From Boswellia sacra (lineage: Eukaryota > Streptophyta > Magnoliopsida > Sapindales > Burseraceae), in assembly GCA_013180625.2 (NCBI GenBank), contig SNVD02012185.1:1-64000 (forward strand): DNA of 64,000 nucleotides. The letters are read 5' to 3'. The position numbers were made by a program, and so were the translations under genes. Positions 9,840 through 22,100 of this stretch are shown here, in pieces (position 1 is the first letter of the stretch; every line of letters begins with the position of its first letter). The notes beneath the pieces are model-generated. The model was not told where the DNA came from. It searched no databases and saw only the letters and a list, made by a program, of their open reading frames with translations.

Positions 9840-10502
9840 ATGGAGAAAACACCAATTCGGCGATTCCGCAATATATGCGTATTTTGCGGATCGCAATTTG
9901 GTAAAGATGGAGAGTTTACCACAGCAGCTCTTGATCTTGGTAGGACATTAGCTGCGAGGGATATTAATTTGATTTATGGAGGGGGTAGTCTTGGGTTAAT
10001 GGGGTGTGTGTCAACAGCTGCATCCCTAGGAGGGAGCAAAGTTCTCGGCATTATCCCTAAACCATTAGCTGTGCGAGATATCGTAGGCAACACAATCGGG
10101 GAAGAGTTACAAGTCTCTAGCATGCATGAGCGTATTGCACATATGATTGTTAAGTCCGATGCATTTATAGCTTTACCCGGTGGTTATGTACATTAGAGGA
10201 GATATTTTAGAGGAGATATTCAAATCACCTCTTGGGCACAGCTAAACATCCATCGGAAACCCATTGGTTTGTTAAATGTCAATAATTTTTTTGATGGTTT
10301 GTTGTCTTTTCTTGATCAAGCAGTAGAAAAAAACTTCATCTCACAGTCGGCGAGGCAAATCCTGGTTACAGCTTCAACTGCAGGGGAGTTAATTGACAAA
10401 TTACAAGCATTCGTCTATTCGCCTGATCCAGCAATAGCTCGGATAGATTGGTTTGGCGAAGGCAATAAGAGGCGTAAACTGGATTTAACACTCCATCTGT
10501 AA
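9840..10502 (+). pseudogene. LOG: Captured LOG, copy 2, full-length but frameshifted
   Basis: The frame is open from ATG 9840 to the PGGY of the catalytic signature, then breaks. One base is lost where copy 1 reads GGCACA (giving a TAG at 10194), and a duplication of about 13 bases (TAGAGGAGATATT) follows. The remaining C-terminal half is readable from about 10231 ([19 protein letters not shown]) to TAA 10500-10502. It includes FISQSARQILVTA and ends KRRKLDLTLHL. Undamaged length would be about 230 residues, near the family norm. No introns are present. Over the first 117 codons it differs from copy 1 by eight synonymous and three replacement changes (G41D, Y43N, F69L). Confidence 0.9.
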
Positions 10503-12439
10503 TCCATATCTGCTGGTTTGCTTCATTTTCGTTTGCTTTCTCTTTATTGTGTTTATTTGAGTTGAGTTTTTTTTTCAGGTTGTTTCTCTCACCCCAGGTA
10601 ATATTTTCTAATCTTGGCTTTTAGAGTGGTGGCTTAAAAAGTTCAAGTTCTCTTGAAACGCATTCTGGATTTCATTAATCCATAATGGCTGAATAAGGAG
10701 GCTAACTTCTAAACTTTTTAGACCCATTCTAACTGACTTGTTTGTGTTTGCTGATTTGTTGGACTTTATTATTTTCTGAGTAAGTTTAGTTTTATGTAAT
10801 TTCGAGTTGTTGTGTGTTTTTGTCTTTATCAGTTTCGATTCGAAAAAAAAAAACATTGTGGAAAAACCTGAGAATGGCAGAATATGGGGTTTTCTTAACT
10901 CTTGAAACGCATTCTCTCTTAATAAATCTGTAGTTTGTTTATTTCATGTTGTTTGAAGTGTCTTGTTTCTTGTTTTGTTCTTTCATAATAAAGGTATATA
11001 GGCTGGAAACCTTAAGTCTGCGGGCTACTGGTCTTAAGGATTGTTGAAATATACAATCTTGACTCAGGTGTAACAACGCCACGTACCTCTTTTCTTGCAT
11101 TTTGTGGGTCGATGATAAGATAATGATTGAATTAAGAATAACTCTTGGAAAATGATAAATGATGCATGGATCTGTGTGCTTGAAATGTTTATTGGTTTTC
11201 GCTTTGCTTTTGATTCCTTGCGCAACATTGAGCACTGAGCTATTATCACTGAGTTATTTGTTCACTTAGAGAAAGTTTATGTAATTTAAATGTTTCTTCA
11301 GATTTCAATGAATTCTAGAACTTGTTTGATGGTCACTCGAGGCGAAATCCTAGGCTGTGCAACATTGGGGAAATGATTTAGGCCATCTTTGGACCGTTTG
11401 AGCCTTAATAGCCAACCTTGACTGAAATTGATCCCTAGTTACCCCTTTGAGCCTCTGTAAGCCTTTTTCTTTGTTAACTCACTAAAAGATTTCCTAACCT
11501 CAAATGAATTTGTTCCAAACAGTTTATCCCTTACCTATGAGCATGTAGATCATTCACAATTAAATTCTGAGCTATGTTCTGGTTTTGGGAAGTTAGAGGA
11601 GGTTGGGATGTGTCATGAGCAATGCAAGTGAGTCCTATTGTGTTGGTAAAAAAAAAAAAGCCAATCTGTACTTATCGTCCACGTACTTACACATTGAGGA
11701 CAATGTGTTGTTTAAGTGTGGGGGAGGGGAAGTGTAATAAAAAAAGAAAAAAGAAAAAAAGAAGAAAAAAAAGAGACAAAAGAAGAAGAATAAGAGATCT
11801 ATACCCTTAAGTGTTCTTGAAAAGAATGAAACAACAAAGTGTGGGGGTGTAGTTTTCTTTTGTTTTCTGCAAAAAAAAAAAAGATTGAGTGTTCTAAATA
11901 AGTATGGGGGAGTAACCTGGTGAATTGAAATGTTGTGTTATAGGGTTGAGCTCTACATAGTCTTGAATGATTTATGTGTTTGTGGGTGATTTGAGCCAAA
12001 TTATTATCCTTTATCATACCTTCACCCAAGCCAAACGTTACAAGCTTAATAAAGTCCTACTTGATCCTTGGTGTTGTGCATGTCTACATTAGTGGAGAGT
12101 GACTTGAAAAGCAGGCCTATGGAGTTCATTTATACACACATCTTCAATATTAAATATGATTCATTTTTATGCATAAACTCATCCGGGTTACAAGTGATTA
12201 GGTGAGAATGGCTCTACACACACACACTTGAGGAATTGAAGTGAAGCGAAACTAATCTTTGAGATAAAATTCTTGATCAAGTGCATTATTTTGAAGTTTT
12301 CCTTGGGTTATAATTAAGTACAATCTTTGAGGCCTATTTGCAAGATGAAGCATTTGTGTGTTTTAATTTTTTTTTGATTCTGTTTCGGTTTAGTTTTATT
12401 TCATATTGTCGTAGTTGCTCGAGGACTAGCAAAGTCTAA
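10503..12439 (+). other. Element C 3' internal non-coding region
   Basis: No gene is seen. A T-rich stretch with two copies of CTCTTGAAACGCATTCT (near 10653 and 10899) is followed from about 11225 by the sequence shared with 2204-3434 (inverted), and from 11740 by that shared with 1-696. Motifs of the form AAGTNTGGGGGAG recur at about 11714, 11837 and 11900 before the true purine tract. Short frames here are low-complexity shadows. Confidence 0.7.
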
Positions 12440-12452
12440 GTGTGGGGGAATT
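12437..12452 (+). promoter_or_regulatory. Polypurine tract of element C
   Basis: AAGTGTGGGGGAATT lies directly before the 3' LTR start TGATAAG at 12453, where plus-strand synthesis primes in LTR retroelements. The same tract precedes the LTR at 697 and, inverted, at 2204. Confidence 0.75.
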
Positions 12453-13862
12453 TGATAAGGGTCTATTTATATATCATTTTCATATCAATTCGTCCATGTT
12501 TCTTTGCTATATTCCTTGGTATTTTTATGTTTTTGTGTGGTTTTGATGTTTGTAGGAGTTTTGGAGCAACTTGCACAAAAATGGAGTAAAACCCTTCATT
12601 TTCACCTCTGCTAGTCAACCATCTTCTCGGATTTAATTGTATTGATATACAATGAACCCGATGACATATTATATACCGTTGGAAAGCTCTCGAAGTCTAT
12701 TTTCTGGAGAAATTTACGGTTTATAAATCCATTCAGTGTACCAAAAGTTGTAATCAAAACAGTGTGAGAAGTATAGAAATGTAATTCCACAAATCACTGT
12801 AGCATGTATAATACGGGACACTGTAGCAGGTTACTGTAGCAGAGTATTTAAACACATTTTAGGGTTTTATTTTCATAACTTGAAGAGGGGAGAACGTGGT
12901 GGAGGCTGCAGCTCTGGAATTCTTTCATCTCTTGGAGTTCTTGAAGGAGAAAGGAAGCTTGGAAAGAGGAAGAACTACAATCCAAAGAGAATTACATCAA
13001 ATTTGCTAAGTTTTTCCCTTCCCTTTCATTTTCTGGAATGTCTCCATGTTGTATTGTATTTACCACGTTCTTAAACATGTGTAACTGAATCTGAATTGGT
13101 TGAGGGTGATTTCAAAGCCCCTGATATGGTTTTTGTAAGTTGATTGTGCAAGAAGTTGTTATCCAATTCTCTAATTGAAGTTGCTTGTATTTTCCCATAT
13201 CTAATGCTTATGATTGCTTGCTGATTGTATTTGGAATGGCCAACTGAATATAATCTGGTTGTTGTCTATTGCTAGAGTAGAAATCTTGATCCGTAATTGT
13301 CTTGAATTTCTAATCCTTAGTAGCAAAATTGTGATCAGAGATTGCAATTGGAGAATACAACCTAAGTTAAATAATCCGAGCTTGTGTGTTTATTGCTTAG
13401 ATCAACCTATCTTTCTTATCGTAATGCATCCATTGAATTAAATTTAGAGAGCTTGTTCTAGGTTGTTTAATGGATAGAGATTAAATAAAGAGCCTGTTTT
13501 ATTTAACAACAAAGTAAGGAAAGATTGGGATAACAGAGCTTGTTGTTATCTACGGTTGATAATTTCAATGGTGTAATTGGATGACAATTCTACATTAATT
13601 CGCAAATCCATATCTTGTGGTAGAGAAGGATCCCTTAACCAGGTTTCTCTCATTGATTTTTCAATCAAATTTAACTTTCTGTTTTGTTATTCTTTACTTG
13701 CATTAATATTTCATCTAGTTAATCAATCAACAAAACCCCCCTCATTTAGTTTATTGTTGCTTTCGAATAACAAATTCAATTAGAATCAATCCTCGTGGGA
13801 ACGATATCTTACTCATCACTTTATTACTTGTCCGACTAGTATACTTGCTAGTTTCGAACGCA
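12453..13862 (+). repeat. 3' LTR of Athila-like gypsy element C
   Basis: It begins TGATAAGGGTC and ends CGAACGCA. It is nearly identical by eye to 3455-5016 apart from the single copy of the terminal 151-bp block. It carries the CTGTAGCA repeats and TATTTAAAC (12796-12853). Frames of 60-75 codons here are non-coding LTR sequence. Confidence 0.9.
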
Positions 13863-13864
13863 TC

Positions 13865-14355
13865 AGAGTTCTAGGTGAGGAAAAATTATGCTCAAAACCA
13901 TTTTCATCACAAAGATTTTCAAATGCAACATTGTCTACTTCACCACCATGATCACTCCTAATGGATACAATAGAATATCCTTTTTGATTTTGGACTCTTT
14001 TTGCAAATTTTGAAAAAGCTTGTATGGCCTCATTTTTAGTTTTCAAGAATAATACCCAAGTGAATCTTGAATAATCATCCACAATAACAAAAACATAATA
14101 CTTTCCACCAAGGCTTTGAGTTCTTGATGGTCCAAATAAATCCAAATGAAGTAATTGTAGAGGTTTATTTGTTGAAATAAATTTCTTTTGTTTAAAAGAA
14201 GTTCTCACTTGTTTTCCAAATTGACAAGCATCACAAATCTTATTCTTTTCAAATTTTATTTTTGGAAGACCATCAACTAAATCATTTTTAGAAATTTTTG
14301 AAATTGTGTCCATGCTAGCATGACCTAATCTTCTATGCCATAACCAAGCATCATG
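13865..14355 (-). pseudogene. Copia integrase fragment, antisense
   Basis: The minus strand encodes the GAG-pre-integrase and the first part of integrase: WLWHRRLGHASMDT, the CDACQFGKQ zinc cysteines, HLDLFGPSR and IRSDHGGEVDN. It is nearly identical to 60618-61106 of the copia element at the right end of the window. It abuts the LTR end at 13862, so the Athila-like sequence was probably joined to or inserted in an older copia copy. No other part of that copy is present here. Confidence 0.85.
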
Positions 14356-14460
14356 TGAATTATACAAAAACATGTGAATTATGACTTGTTTAACACACGC
14401 AATTATGTTGTTATCACCTAGCTGGCAACCTATGTTGAATATTAGAATAGTTAGTAGAGT

Positions 14461-14634
14461 AATGCTATACTTACAAATCTATATATAAAGTTTGTATACA
14501 AAATTGATATAACTCACTCATTCAATACCACATGACTCATCAGAATTTATTAGTTTAACGATTCATATTAATATTTCCATTCAATTGACGCCATATCAAT
14601 TTTGTGTATAGACTTTGTAAGTATAGTATAATTG
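14461..14634. mobile_element. MITE-like element with terminal inverted repeats
   Basis: The left arm (CTATACTTACAAATCT... ending CAAAATTGATAT, 14464-14510) is matched in inverted form by 14592-14634 (ATATCAATTTTGTGTATAGA...). The arms are about 40 bases with some mismatches and enclose about 80 bases. There is no coding sequence. Superfamily and target duplication are unclear. Confidence 0.55.
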
Positions 14635-14687
14635 TAAATAATATCATATTGGATACTATTGCACCAAAAACTATATATATAATATCA

Positions 14688-15355
14688 CAGGCCGACCTAG
14701 ACAGGGACTTAGGTGGGCTCGAGCACCTCCCAGAATTTAAGAAAATTTTCACCCCTTCATGTTTATTGGATTGTAATTACACTTCTTCAAAAACATTAAT
14801 TTTTAGATATTGTCTTTCATTTTTCTCTTAATAACCTCTCAATCATTGGTCTATATGATTTCACTCTAGTACATAGACCCTCTTTTATAAAAATAATATA
14901 ATTGAAAGACATTTTACAACTTATAACTCTATGAGCTTGTTTTGTAAACTAATTCAAAAAAAGTTTGTGTTTGATTAATGTGTAAGATTTGCTTGTAAAT
15001 CCTAAACCATAACTTAAAATTTAGATTATAATGCTCATTTTTTAGATTAAAAATTATAATGCTCAATGTTTAGATTATAAACAAATATACTTTTGATAGT
15101 ATTAAAAATAACATAATTATGAAATATTTTCAAAATATAAACTATTCGTTAGAGACGATTATGTGTTAGGGATCCTACATAACCCCTACATTATGAATAT
15201 GTAATAATAAAATATTAATATTTTTGTACTTAATTTATTAGATTAGAGTTATTTTCAAGGGATGACGTTCATTATCTCCCTATGTAGATGTGCTTCTTTT
15301 TAATTATAGAATATTTAAGGTGTCATCTCTTAAATAAAATTTTGGGTCCGCCACT
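14688..15355. mobile_element. hAT-like non-autonomous element remnant
   Basis: The left end CAGGCCGACCTAGA and the right end TTTGGGTCCGCCACT form a degenerate inverted pair. Such ends resemble CAG-GGCGGA-type termini common in plant hAT remnants. Flanking ATAATATC and ATAATGTA could be a decayed 8-bp duplication. The interior is AT-rich and non-coding. Confidence 0.35.
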
Positions 15356-15539
15356 CATAATGTATATAAATTTTGTAACATATATGAAGACCCATTTGAC
15401 ACCATTATTACCCATTTAATCACGTGAAGAGGGATAATTTAGTTTAACAATAAAGGTTAATTAGGTGGAGTGACATATAATAGCTTTGATTCTTCATTCT
15501 TTTATATTATGTTAGGTTGGTGGAAAGTTTTCGTCCAGC

Positions 15540-15715
15540 TTACGCGCACCACAACTAATTCTTGGGGGAGACTAGAACGACCACAACTCACTGTCACGAT
15601 CTCCCGCTTACCTCATGGGGAAAGGCCATTGTGAAGAGTCGAACCCAAGACTTCTTTGTTGGTCTTACCAACTCCCTCCTGGACCATCCTTGTCACTTGA
15701 ACCAACCCATTGTTG
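15540..15715 (-). repeat. SINE-like remnant
   Basis: On the minus strand the sequence contains TTGGGTTCGACTCTTC (about 15638-15653), which resembles a tRNA B box. Further upstream in that orientation is GTTGGTTCAAGTGACAAGG, a possible diverged A-box side. No poly(A) tail or target duplication was found. Confidence 0.25.
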
Positions 15716-18700
15716 GTTCTTATTAAAATTTTCTTTTAATGAAGACAATATCAAGGACAACGCTACTGCAGGTGTTAAAACTATGCATCATTCATAGTAC
15801 AGAAAATTATAACAGAAATAAATAAATTTAAAGATTTTTTTTTTATTTTAATTTAGTACGTTTAATATATATAGAGATAAATATAAAGGCATCAGTTGAT
15901 GTTATGCTTGTTAATGTATAATAATTAACAGGTAAATCACCAGTCAATCCATTCGCGTAACAGTAGAGGTATCCAATAATCTGTTAATCGACCGTTTGAT
16001 TAGGTAATAAAAAAAATATTTGACTATATTTCAAAACACTCTTTTTGATTTCTAAATTCGGTTATGCACACAAATTATCCTACAAAATGATACCAGATGA
16101 AGAGGGTATCAGATTGCCAAATATGAAGCTTTCAGAAAGATTGAGGTCTCTCGGACGAGGGGCAATCAATTTAAACTGGATGAATAATGGGATTGGAGGA
16201 GTTTTATCGACCAAAAAACGAAGCTTCTTTGTGAAAGTATTTAGAGTGCTTTTCTAGAAGCATGTATGTTAAATGCTTTGTGTGTGTTTTGAAAAAGAAA
16301 AAAAAAATTGTGGTAAAAACTTCTGTAAAGATAGTTTTAAAAGCATACCAGGTATGGTCAGAAGCGCAGATTAAAGTAGCTATAAATCCTTACTGTATAT
16401 ATCTTAAATTAATATATAAGTAATTATTTAATACCTTCATCTCATCCTAATCCACAAGGAGAAACAGAATATCTTGGAAGGATGTTGCCAGTTCTTGAAA
16501 GAAAGGGTTCATAGCTACTGAGGGCGTGCACCATTCAGCAGTAAAAATAAAATGTACGACAACCTGAAATCTAATTTGCAAAATGTGATGATAATATATA
16601 TATTAAAAACCCATGTGCAACTTATGCATGATTAAAGCCACAAAAAATTAAGTACTTGCCAAACATAAACATATATATATACACACACACACACACTGGC
16701 ATATGAGCAAACAAAACAACTAATAAGCTCGATGAATTACAGGGCAGCCTTGATTGGTAGCTTGAGTGATTAAGAAATTCATCAGCTGTCCATTGCCTTG
16801 CATCTTGTCTTTCCTGATCTCCTTTTTGCTTCTTCTACCATGCTTTATATAGCGTGCGAAAGGTGCCATTTCTAGAGATATATATTAGTACTACAGCAGA
16901 GCAGCTGCTTGTCTGGCTGTTTTTCACTTTCTATCAAGACCTTTTTTTAATTTTCATTTCCTCTTTTAATATTGGATAAGATGGGATAAATTGCAGGACC
17001 CACTGATAATACCTACCATTCTGTCGTATCTAGAATACGTTTTGCAATATCCAATACTATGTCACCTTCATCATGAACTGATCTGATTCGTTTTTCCTGT
17101 TGTTTGTTAATCTCTACCATAAACAACATTATTCTCAAAAATAGTCTTCTGCACATATATTTTCTCTCTGATATATAGAAAGCACAATTTTTGTGTTGAT
17201 TCGGAGCTCAAGATCTGTTATACCCGGCCTTCAGTAGATATAAGAGTTTTCAATAATTTTTCTCTCTCTCTTATCTTTCTGGGAAACTACTAATAACTTG
17301 CCTAGACCAGCCATGTATATGCATTTGAAGTTTGGTCTTACACAACAAAGGATCATTTTTTATTGGCACACATGTCAATGAGATTCAGCTTCTGTAGTAT
17401 CAACCGCAACTCAGTCCACATTAGTCATAGACAATTATCCTTATCAGTTATCACCAACTCCGCATCCTGTGTCCAGCTCAACTGGGATCACATTGAGGTG
17501 ATATATGCTTATATAGTTAAGGCATGAAATTTGATCAATTAAAATAAATACGTATCTAAAATCGAAGGTTTTTTTATAAAAACAAACACTAAATCACCTC
17601 AATCAAAATTTCAATAACAAATAAATTTTTCCCACTCAATACGACAATAATTTGCCTAAAAACAACGAATTCTCCGTTTGCCAATTTACGCTCCGCCAAA
17701 AAGTTGATGACGAGCCTAATTCATAGAAAGTAGCGTTATGTCCTTAGCTCGATGATGATCTCCAAAATCACTTGGGTCTCTTGTAGACTACCTCCATCAT
17801 GTGAATATAGCGCTTCCTCCAGTGGACAATGACAATAACAACTCCCTTTGTCTTTTGAGTTTAGACTTTTTGTTATAGTACGATAAACAATCAATAAATA
17901 AATGTCGAAAAATTTCACCAACGTTAACCGTTTAAGGGTCAAGTTAGTGAATTAGTTAACTTTAAAGTGAAAATGTGGGTTAAAGAAAGTATTTATGAAG
18001 AGAATGATAAAAATGAAGAAGAATATGGAAATTAAGTCAAAAGAAAATTCACTTTAAACTTAGAAATATTATATAAGTATTCAATCATTTTTTAAATCTA
18101 AGAGTATTTATAGTCTATTTTGTGTATGTATTAAATCTCAGTCGTTGGTTAAATATGACATGACATCATCTTAATGGGCCAAATGTCTTTCTAGAATATA
18201 TTCGTTTAATGCAGCATGATGACATCTAGTTTTGTAGTTTTGTACATTAGGTCAGCTTCCTTCCACTACTTTGCTGGTAATGCTTAAAAAAAAAAAAAAA
18301 GCTTCTTTTAATATAAATTATTAGATGTCATCAACCTACAAGGGACATCAAGTTGCCCCCAAACAACAGTAATAGAGTCTTTTAATTGGAGCTCGTGATT
18401 GTTATCTACATTGGCTACTATTTATTATTCTAAAATATGAAGACTTATAACTAGTACTAGTAAGGTGCAATTGTTTTTTGGTCCACCTTTCAATTTTTTC
18501 CGAAATTGGTAGTTTAGCTTTGAGTTTAATTGCTCGATTCTCGGAAACGATAGCAAGTTGTCGTTGAAAATGTGTGTTAAAATCTTGTGCCATTAACAGG
18601 CTCGTTCTACGGTGGTGCAGGCGTTTTAGTCCAGATCGGGTCTCACTTTAAACATCCTTCTAGTGCCTACTTTTTGTAAGATTTACTCACAACCCATTAA

Positions 18701-19100
18701 TCCGGTCGCGTTCAAACTTTGAATCTCAAATTAATTAATTATTTTGCCTTCATGATCTTTGGGTCTTTCATCTTTGGTACACGATCTTGCGTTTCTGTTG
18801 AGTGAGCAGGTGAAACGAATCAATTGTCCAACCTCCATCTCCACCCTAATTATTCCACTTATGCAATAGCCTAGTAGAACTAGTCTCCAATGGTCCACAA
18901 ACTGCTTCTCAGATGTCCCCCATTCTTTCTGTCTCTGTGTTTCAGTGAACATCGCGACAGATCATAACAATACCGAGTGGGGGTTGTTCCAGTTGGGCGT
19001 ATTGCAAACTTAACCGTAGCGATATAATGGTTATTGCGCTTTCTATGCTATAGTTATAGTAGTAGTTGTGTTTAGGGTATAACACATATAGGTGTGGGTT
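15716..19100. other. Non-coding stretch, no gene recognised
   Basis: This is AT-rich DNA with a (AC/AT) microsatellite at 16672-16697, a poly-A run near 18285-18300 and no credible exon chain. On the minus strand a TATATAAAG box (about 16850) lies just ahead of two very short frames (about 16730-16840). Frames of 60-73 codons elsewhere lack domain features and look random. Confidence 0.5.
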
Positions 19101-22100
19101 TTAGGCAGCGGCATCAGGTATCTTGTGAATCCTTAGTTTTCAGCTAAAAAAAGGACATCAGCTTTGTGGATAGCGAATGGTATTCTCTGAAACAAAGTTG
19201 TAATTTTGTGCTTTGGTGAGTTTTTTTTATTGATTTTTGTATGTAATTTTTTAGATCCACAACAGTATAGTAATTTTATAGCATCTTGATGGTTTAGTTG
19301 ATTCATATTCAAAACTCATGCAAATTTTGGTACAAGTAGTGGGGTTTCGTGTTTAGTTGTCTTGCTGCATTTTCGCGCTTGTATGTGAATATTTTTCAAG
19401 GGATATCTGATAAACATTGTACACTATATTTTCTGTGAGACGTTTAATAACGTTCTTTTCTTGAAGTATGGTTATGCAATGATGGTTATCTTAGGATTTC
19501 TTTTGTTTTTTATTGCTTCAGATAGAATGTTTGTGAACAGAAATAGTTGTTTGATGATGATCCATGTTTGTTGATTCGAAACAGTGTTCGCTAATTTTTT
19601 TTTTTTTTTTATTTACTTTGGTTATTGATGGAGCAGAGCGTGTCTTTTAAATCTGATCCATTACATGTAAGAGTAAAAGGCAGCTCTTACAAAAAGAGAA
19701 GCCGCTTACATTATGCAGTTGCCTATGTATGACAGGTTTGTTGTTGCAGATTCTTATGCTGATTAATTTTTCATCAATACATTCTGGTGAATGAATGAAT
19801 GTGAATCCACCCACGTTTGCTCCATCAGAGCAAAATTGCCATTTATGCAAATATAGGCTTGTAGCACGAGGGCTTGGGATCATAAATATCCGCGTTTATG
19901 CATTTATATTTATTTATTTAAATGATAAATTCATTGTAAATATCCATGTAGAACTTAATTACTTTTGTAGTATCCAAGAAGTTTGTTTTGCTTTTGTAGC
20001 CTATCAAATTATCTATTGTTGTAATATGATTTATAGTAATGTGATTGTGTGCAAATATCATGATTTGTGAGAGAAGTGTCAGTGGTCATACTGGTTGCCT
20101 ACAGAATAATTCTGACAGTTATTGATAGGTATAAATCTTGGTTCTATGTTGTCTTATGCTTCCATCTATGTTTGGCAAGATTGATTTGTTGTTTAAACCA
20201 TGCAAGACAAGTATATATTTAGTGAATATTGTATTGCAATTGTGTATTCGATTACGCTATAAATATAGTTTTTTTTTGAAAAAAGCTATAAATATAGTTG
20301 ATTCAGGTAGAAATGATAATTTGAGTTGTGGATTTAGACTAGTGGGATATGTGGGATTAAACTAGTGATTGACAATGTGGATTAATTTTCATTCATTTGG
20401 CTGAGCTAATTTTCACTAGATTGTGGTGAATGAAATAAATCTATAGAAGGTTCTTTTATATGGTCTAAAGTTAAATTATTAGTTTGATGCGCGAAGTAAA
20501 TTAACATTTATCCAGAATTAGGATTGTTGCACTTTGGTCTTTGGAGTATAAACATCAATGTTTATGCAGTTATATTTCTTTATATGTAAGAGATATTCTT
20601 GACATCTGTATATGTAGTGAACTTTTGTCTCTAAGGTATCGGAGAACTTGACTACTTTTATTGGTTTTTAAAAATATCTGTTTGCTTTGGCCAGTTGTCG
20701 AATTATCTGTTGTTTTTTTGATTATTTTTTTTAATTCTTGAATGTACTGTGATTTAGAGCAGAAATCATCAGCTGTAAAAGTCCCAGTCATGATTCGAGT
20801 TCTGTCAGAGCATGTTGACACTTATTCATAGGTATAAATCTTGGTTATATGTTAGATATATATTTGCATATATCTGTGGCATAAGTGATAACAGATATTA
20901 ATTAAATCAAGTTGGGATGAGTCTATATGGTAAAATTACCCTATGGAAATATATCGCGAGCCGGATTTCGTTATACAGATGTTTTAGGTTTTGGTAGAAT
21001 CGTAAAATTAGGTTTTGATTGCCTAAAATCCCTTCAATTAGGATTGTGCTAGGGTACAGTAGGTGGATGATGCAAACTCCTCTCTTTTAATCTTGCTTTT
21101 ATTTATTTATTTTTTAAATTTTTTCTTGTATCGACAAAAACATCGGCAGCAAGTTTCTCGTGTTATAATTTTTTTCTAGACTTTGGTTAAATGAAGGCTT
21201 CTGTCTGTTCTTTCTTCTATGTTTTGTCTCTGATGGGTTTCTCTTTGTCCTGCAAACTAAACCCATGAGCTATATGAGACAAACCTGGTACAAGTTTCAT
21301 GTGCTTTAATTTTAGATTTATGCTGATTAATTTGTGATTTGCAGTTGTTCTTGGCTTGTGTTGCTTTGGCTTGATGTGTTTTAAAATGGCTGTATTGGGT
21401 GGTTGTGGACCTTTGGGGACTCGCACTTCACAACTAATCAAGGATGTCTAGTTAATTTTTATTTTGAAATATCTAAATGTACAAGATAATGGATTATTTC
21501 ATTTCATAAGATTTTTTATGTTTATTTTAATTTCAATAATTTTTAAGTTTTTAACTTCTAGAATATTTCATATAATGCTGTCATTCTAAATCTTATAACC
21601 TTAGCATAAGAAAGAAAGGAATGTGAGATTGTGGTTGAACGATAGAAATTGAAGAAGCCCACCCAATTAAAAAAATGAATTGTGGAACTAGTTGTGTGGG
21701 TGGTTCGATAGATACATTGGAGCCATCTGTTTAAATGTTTATGCTAATCTCTGGATTGTTCATACTCCCAATACTTTCTTGAATCTGGATTAGATACGCT
21801 GATACACATGCTTCAATTGATGAACCTTTAAATTTGAAAATTTGAATGTGGATAATAAAGGTATTGGATATGCTGTGGTGCTTTGTTTTTGTTTTACATA
21901 TGGGAGGCATTAGATTTTGTGCGACTTTTTTCATTGATTTTGGGCATTTGCTTGGTCAAAATTGTTTTATTTTTTATTTGCTTCGATGAAATGATATTTT
22001 CCAGGTTACTTTGGTTGTTTTTCACTGTTTGTAGATAAGAAACTGGATAAACTTTTAAAGTAATGTTTATTATAGTTATCTTATAATTTTGGCTTTGTAA

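Larger units (their letters stand above)
7692..10262 (+). repeat. Tandem duplication of cargo (units about 7692-9028 and 9029-10262)
   Basis: Unit 1 runs from the middle of the cysteine-rich frame through the hairpin array to LOG codon 141. Unit 2 repeats the same order and then continues into the LOG C-terminal part that unit 1 lacks. The junction at 9020-9032 (TTGTTATAAATGTGCT) overlaps sequence found both at 7696 (TGTTATAAATGTGCT) and at 10269 (TTGTTAAATGT). This points to duplication at a short shared motif. Later indels differ between units. Confidence 0.85.

Noticed and set aside
15590..15715. tRNA gene on the minus strand
   Set aside because: A B-box-like stretch exists but no cloverleaf can be drawn; a SINE remnant is the better reading.
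16045..16257. 70-codon plus-strand frame
   Set aside because: No domain, no splice or promoter context, surrounded by non-coding AT-rich DNA.
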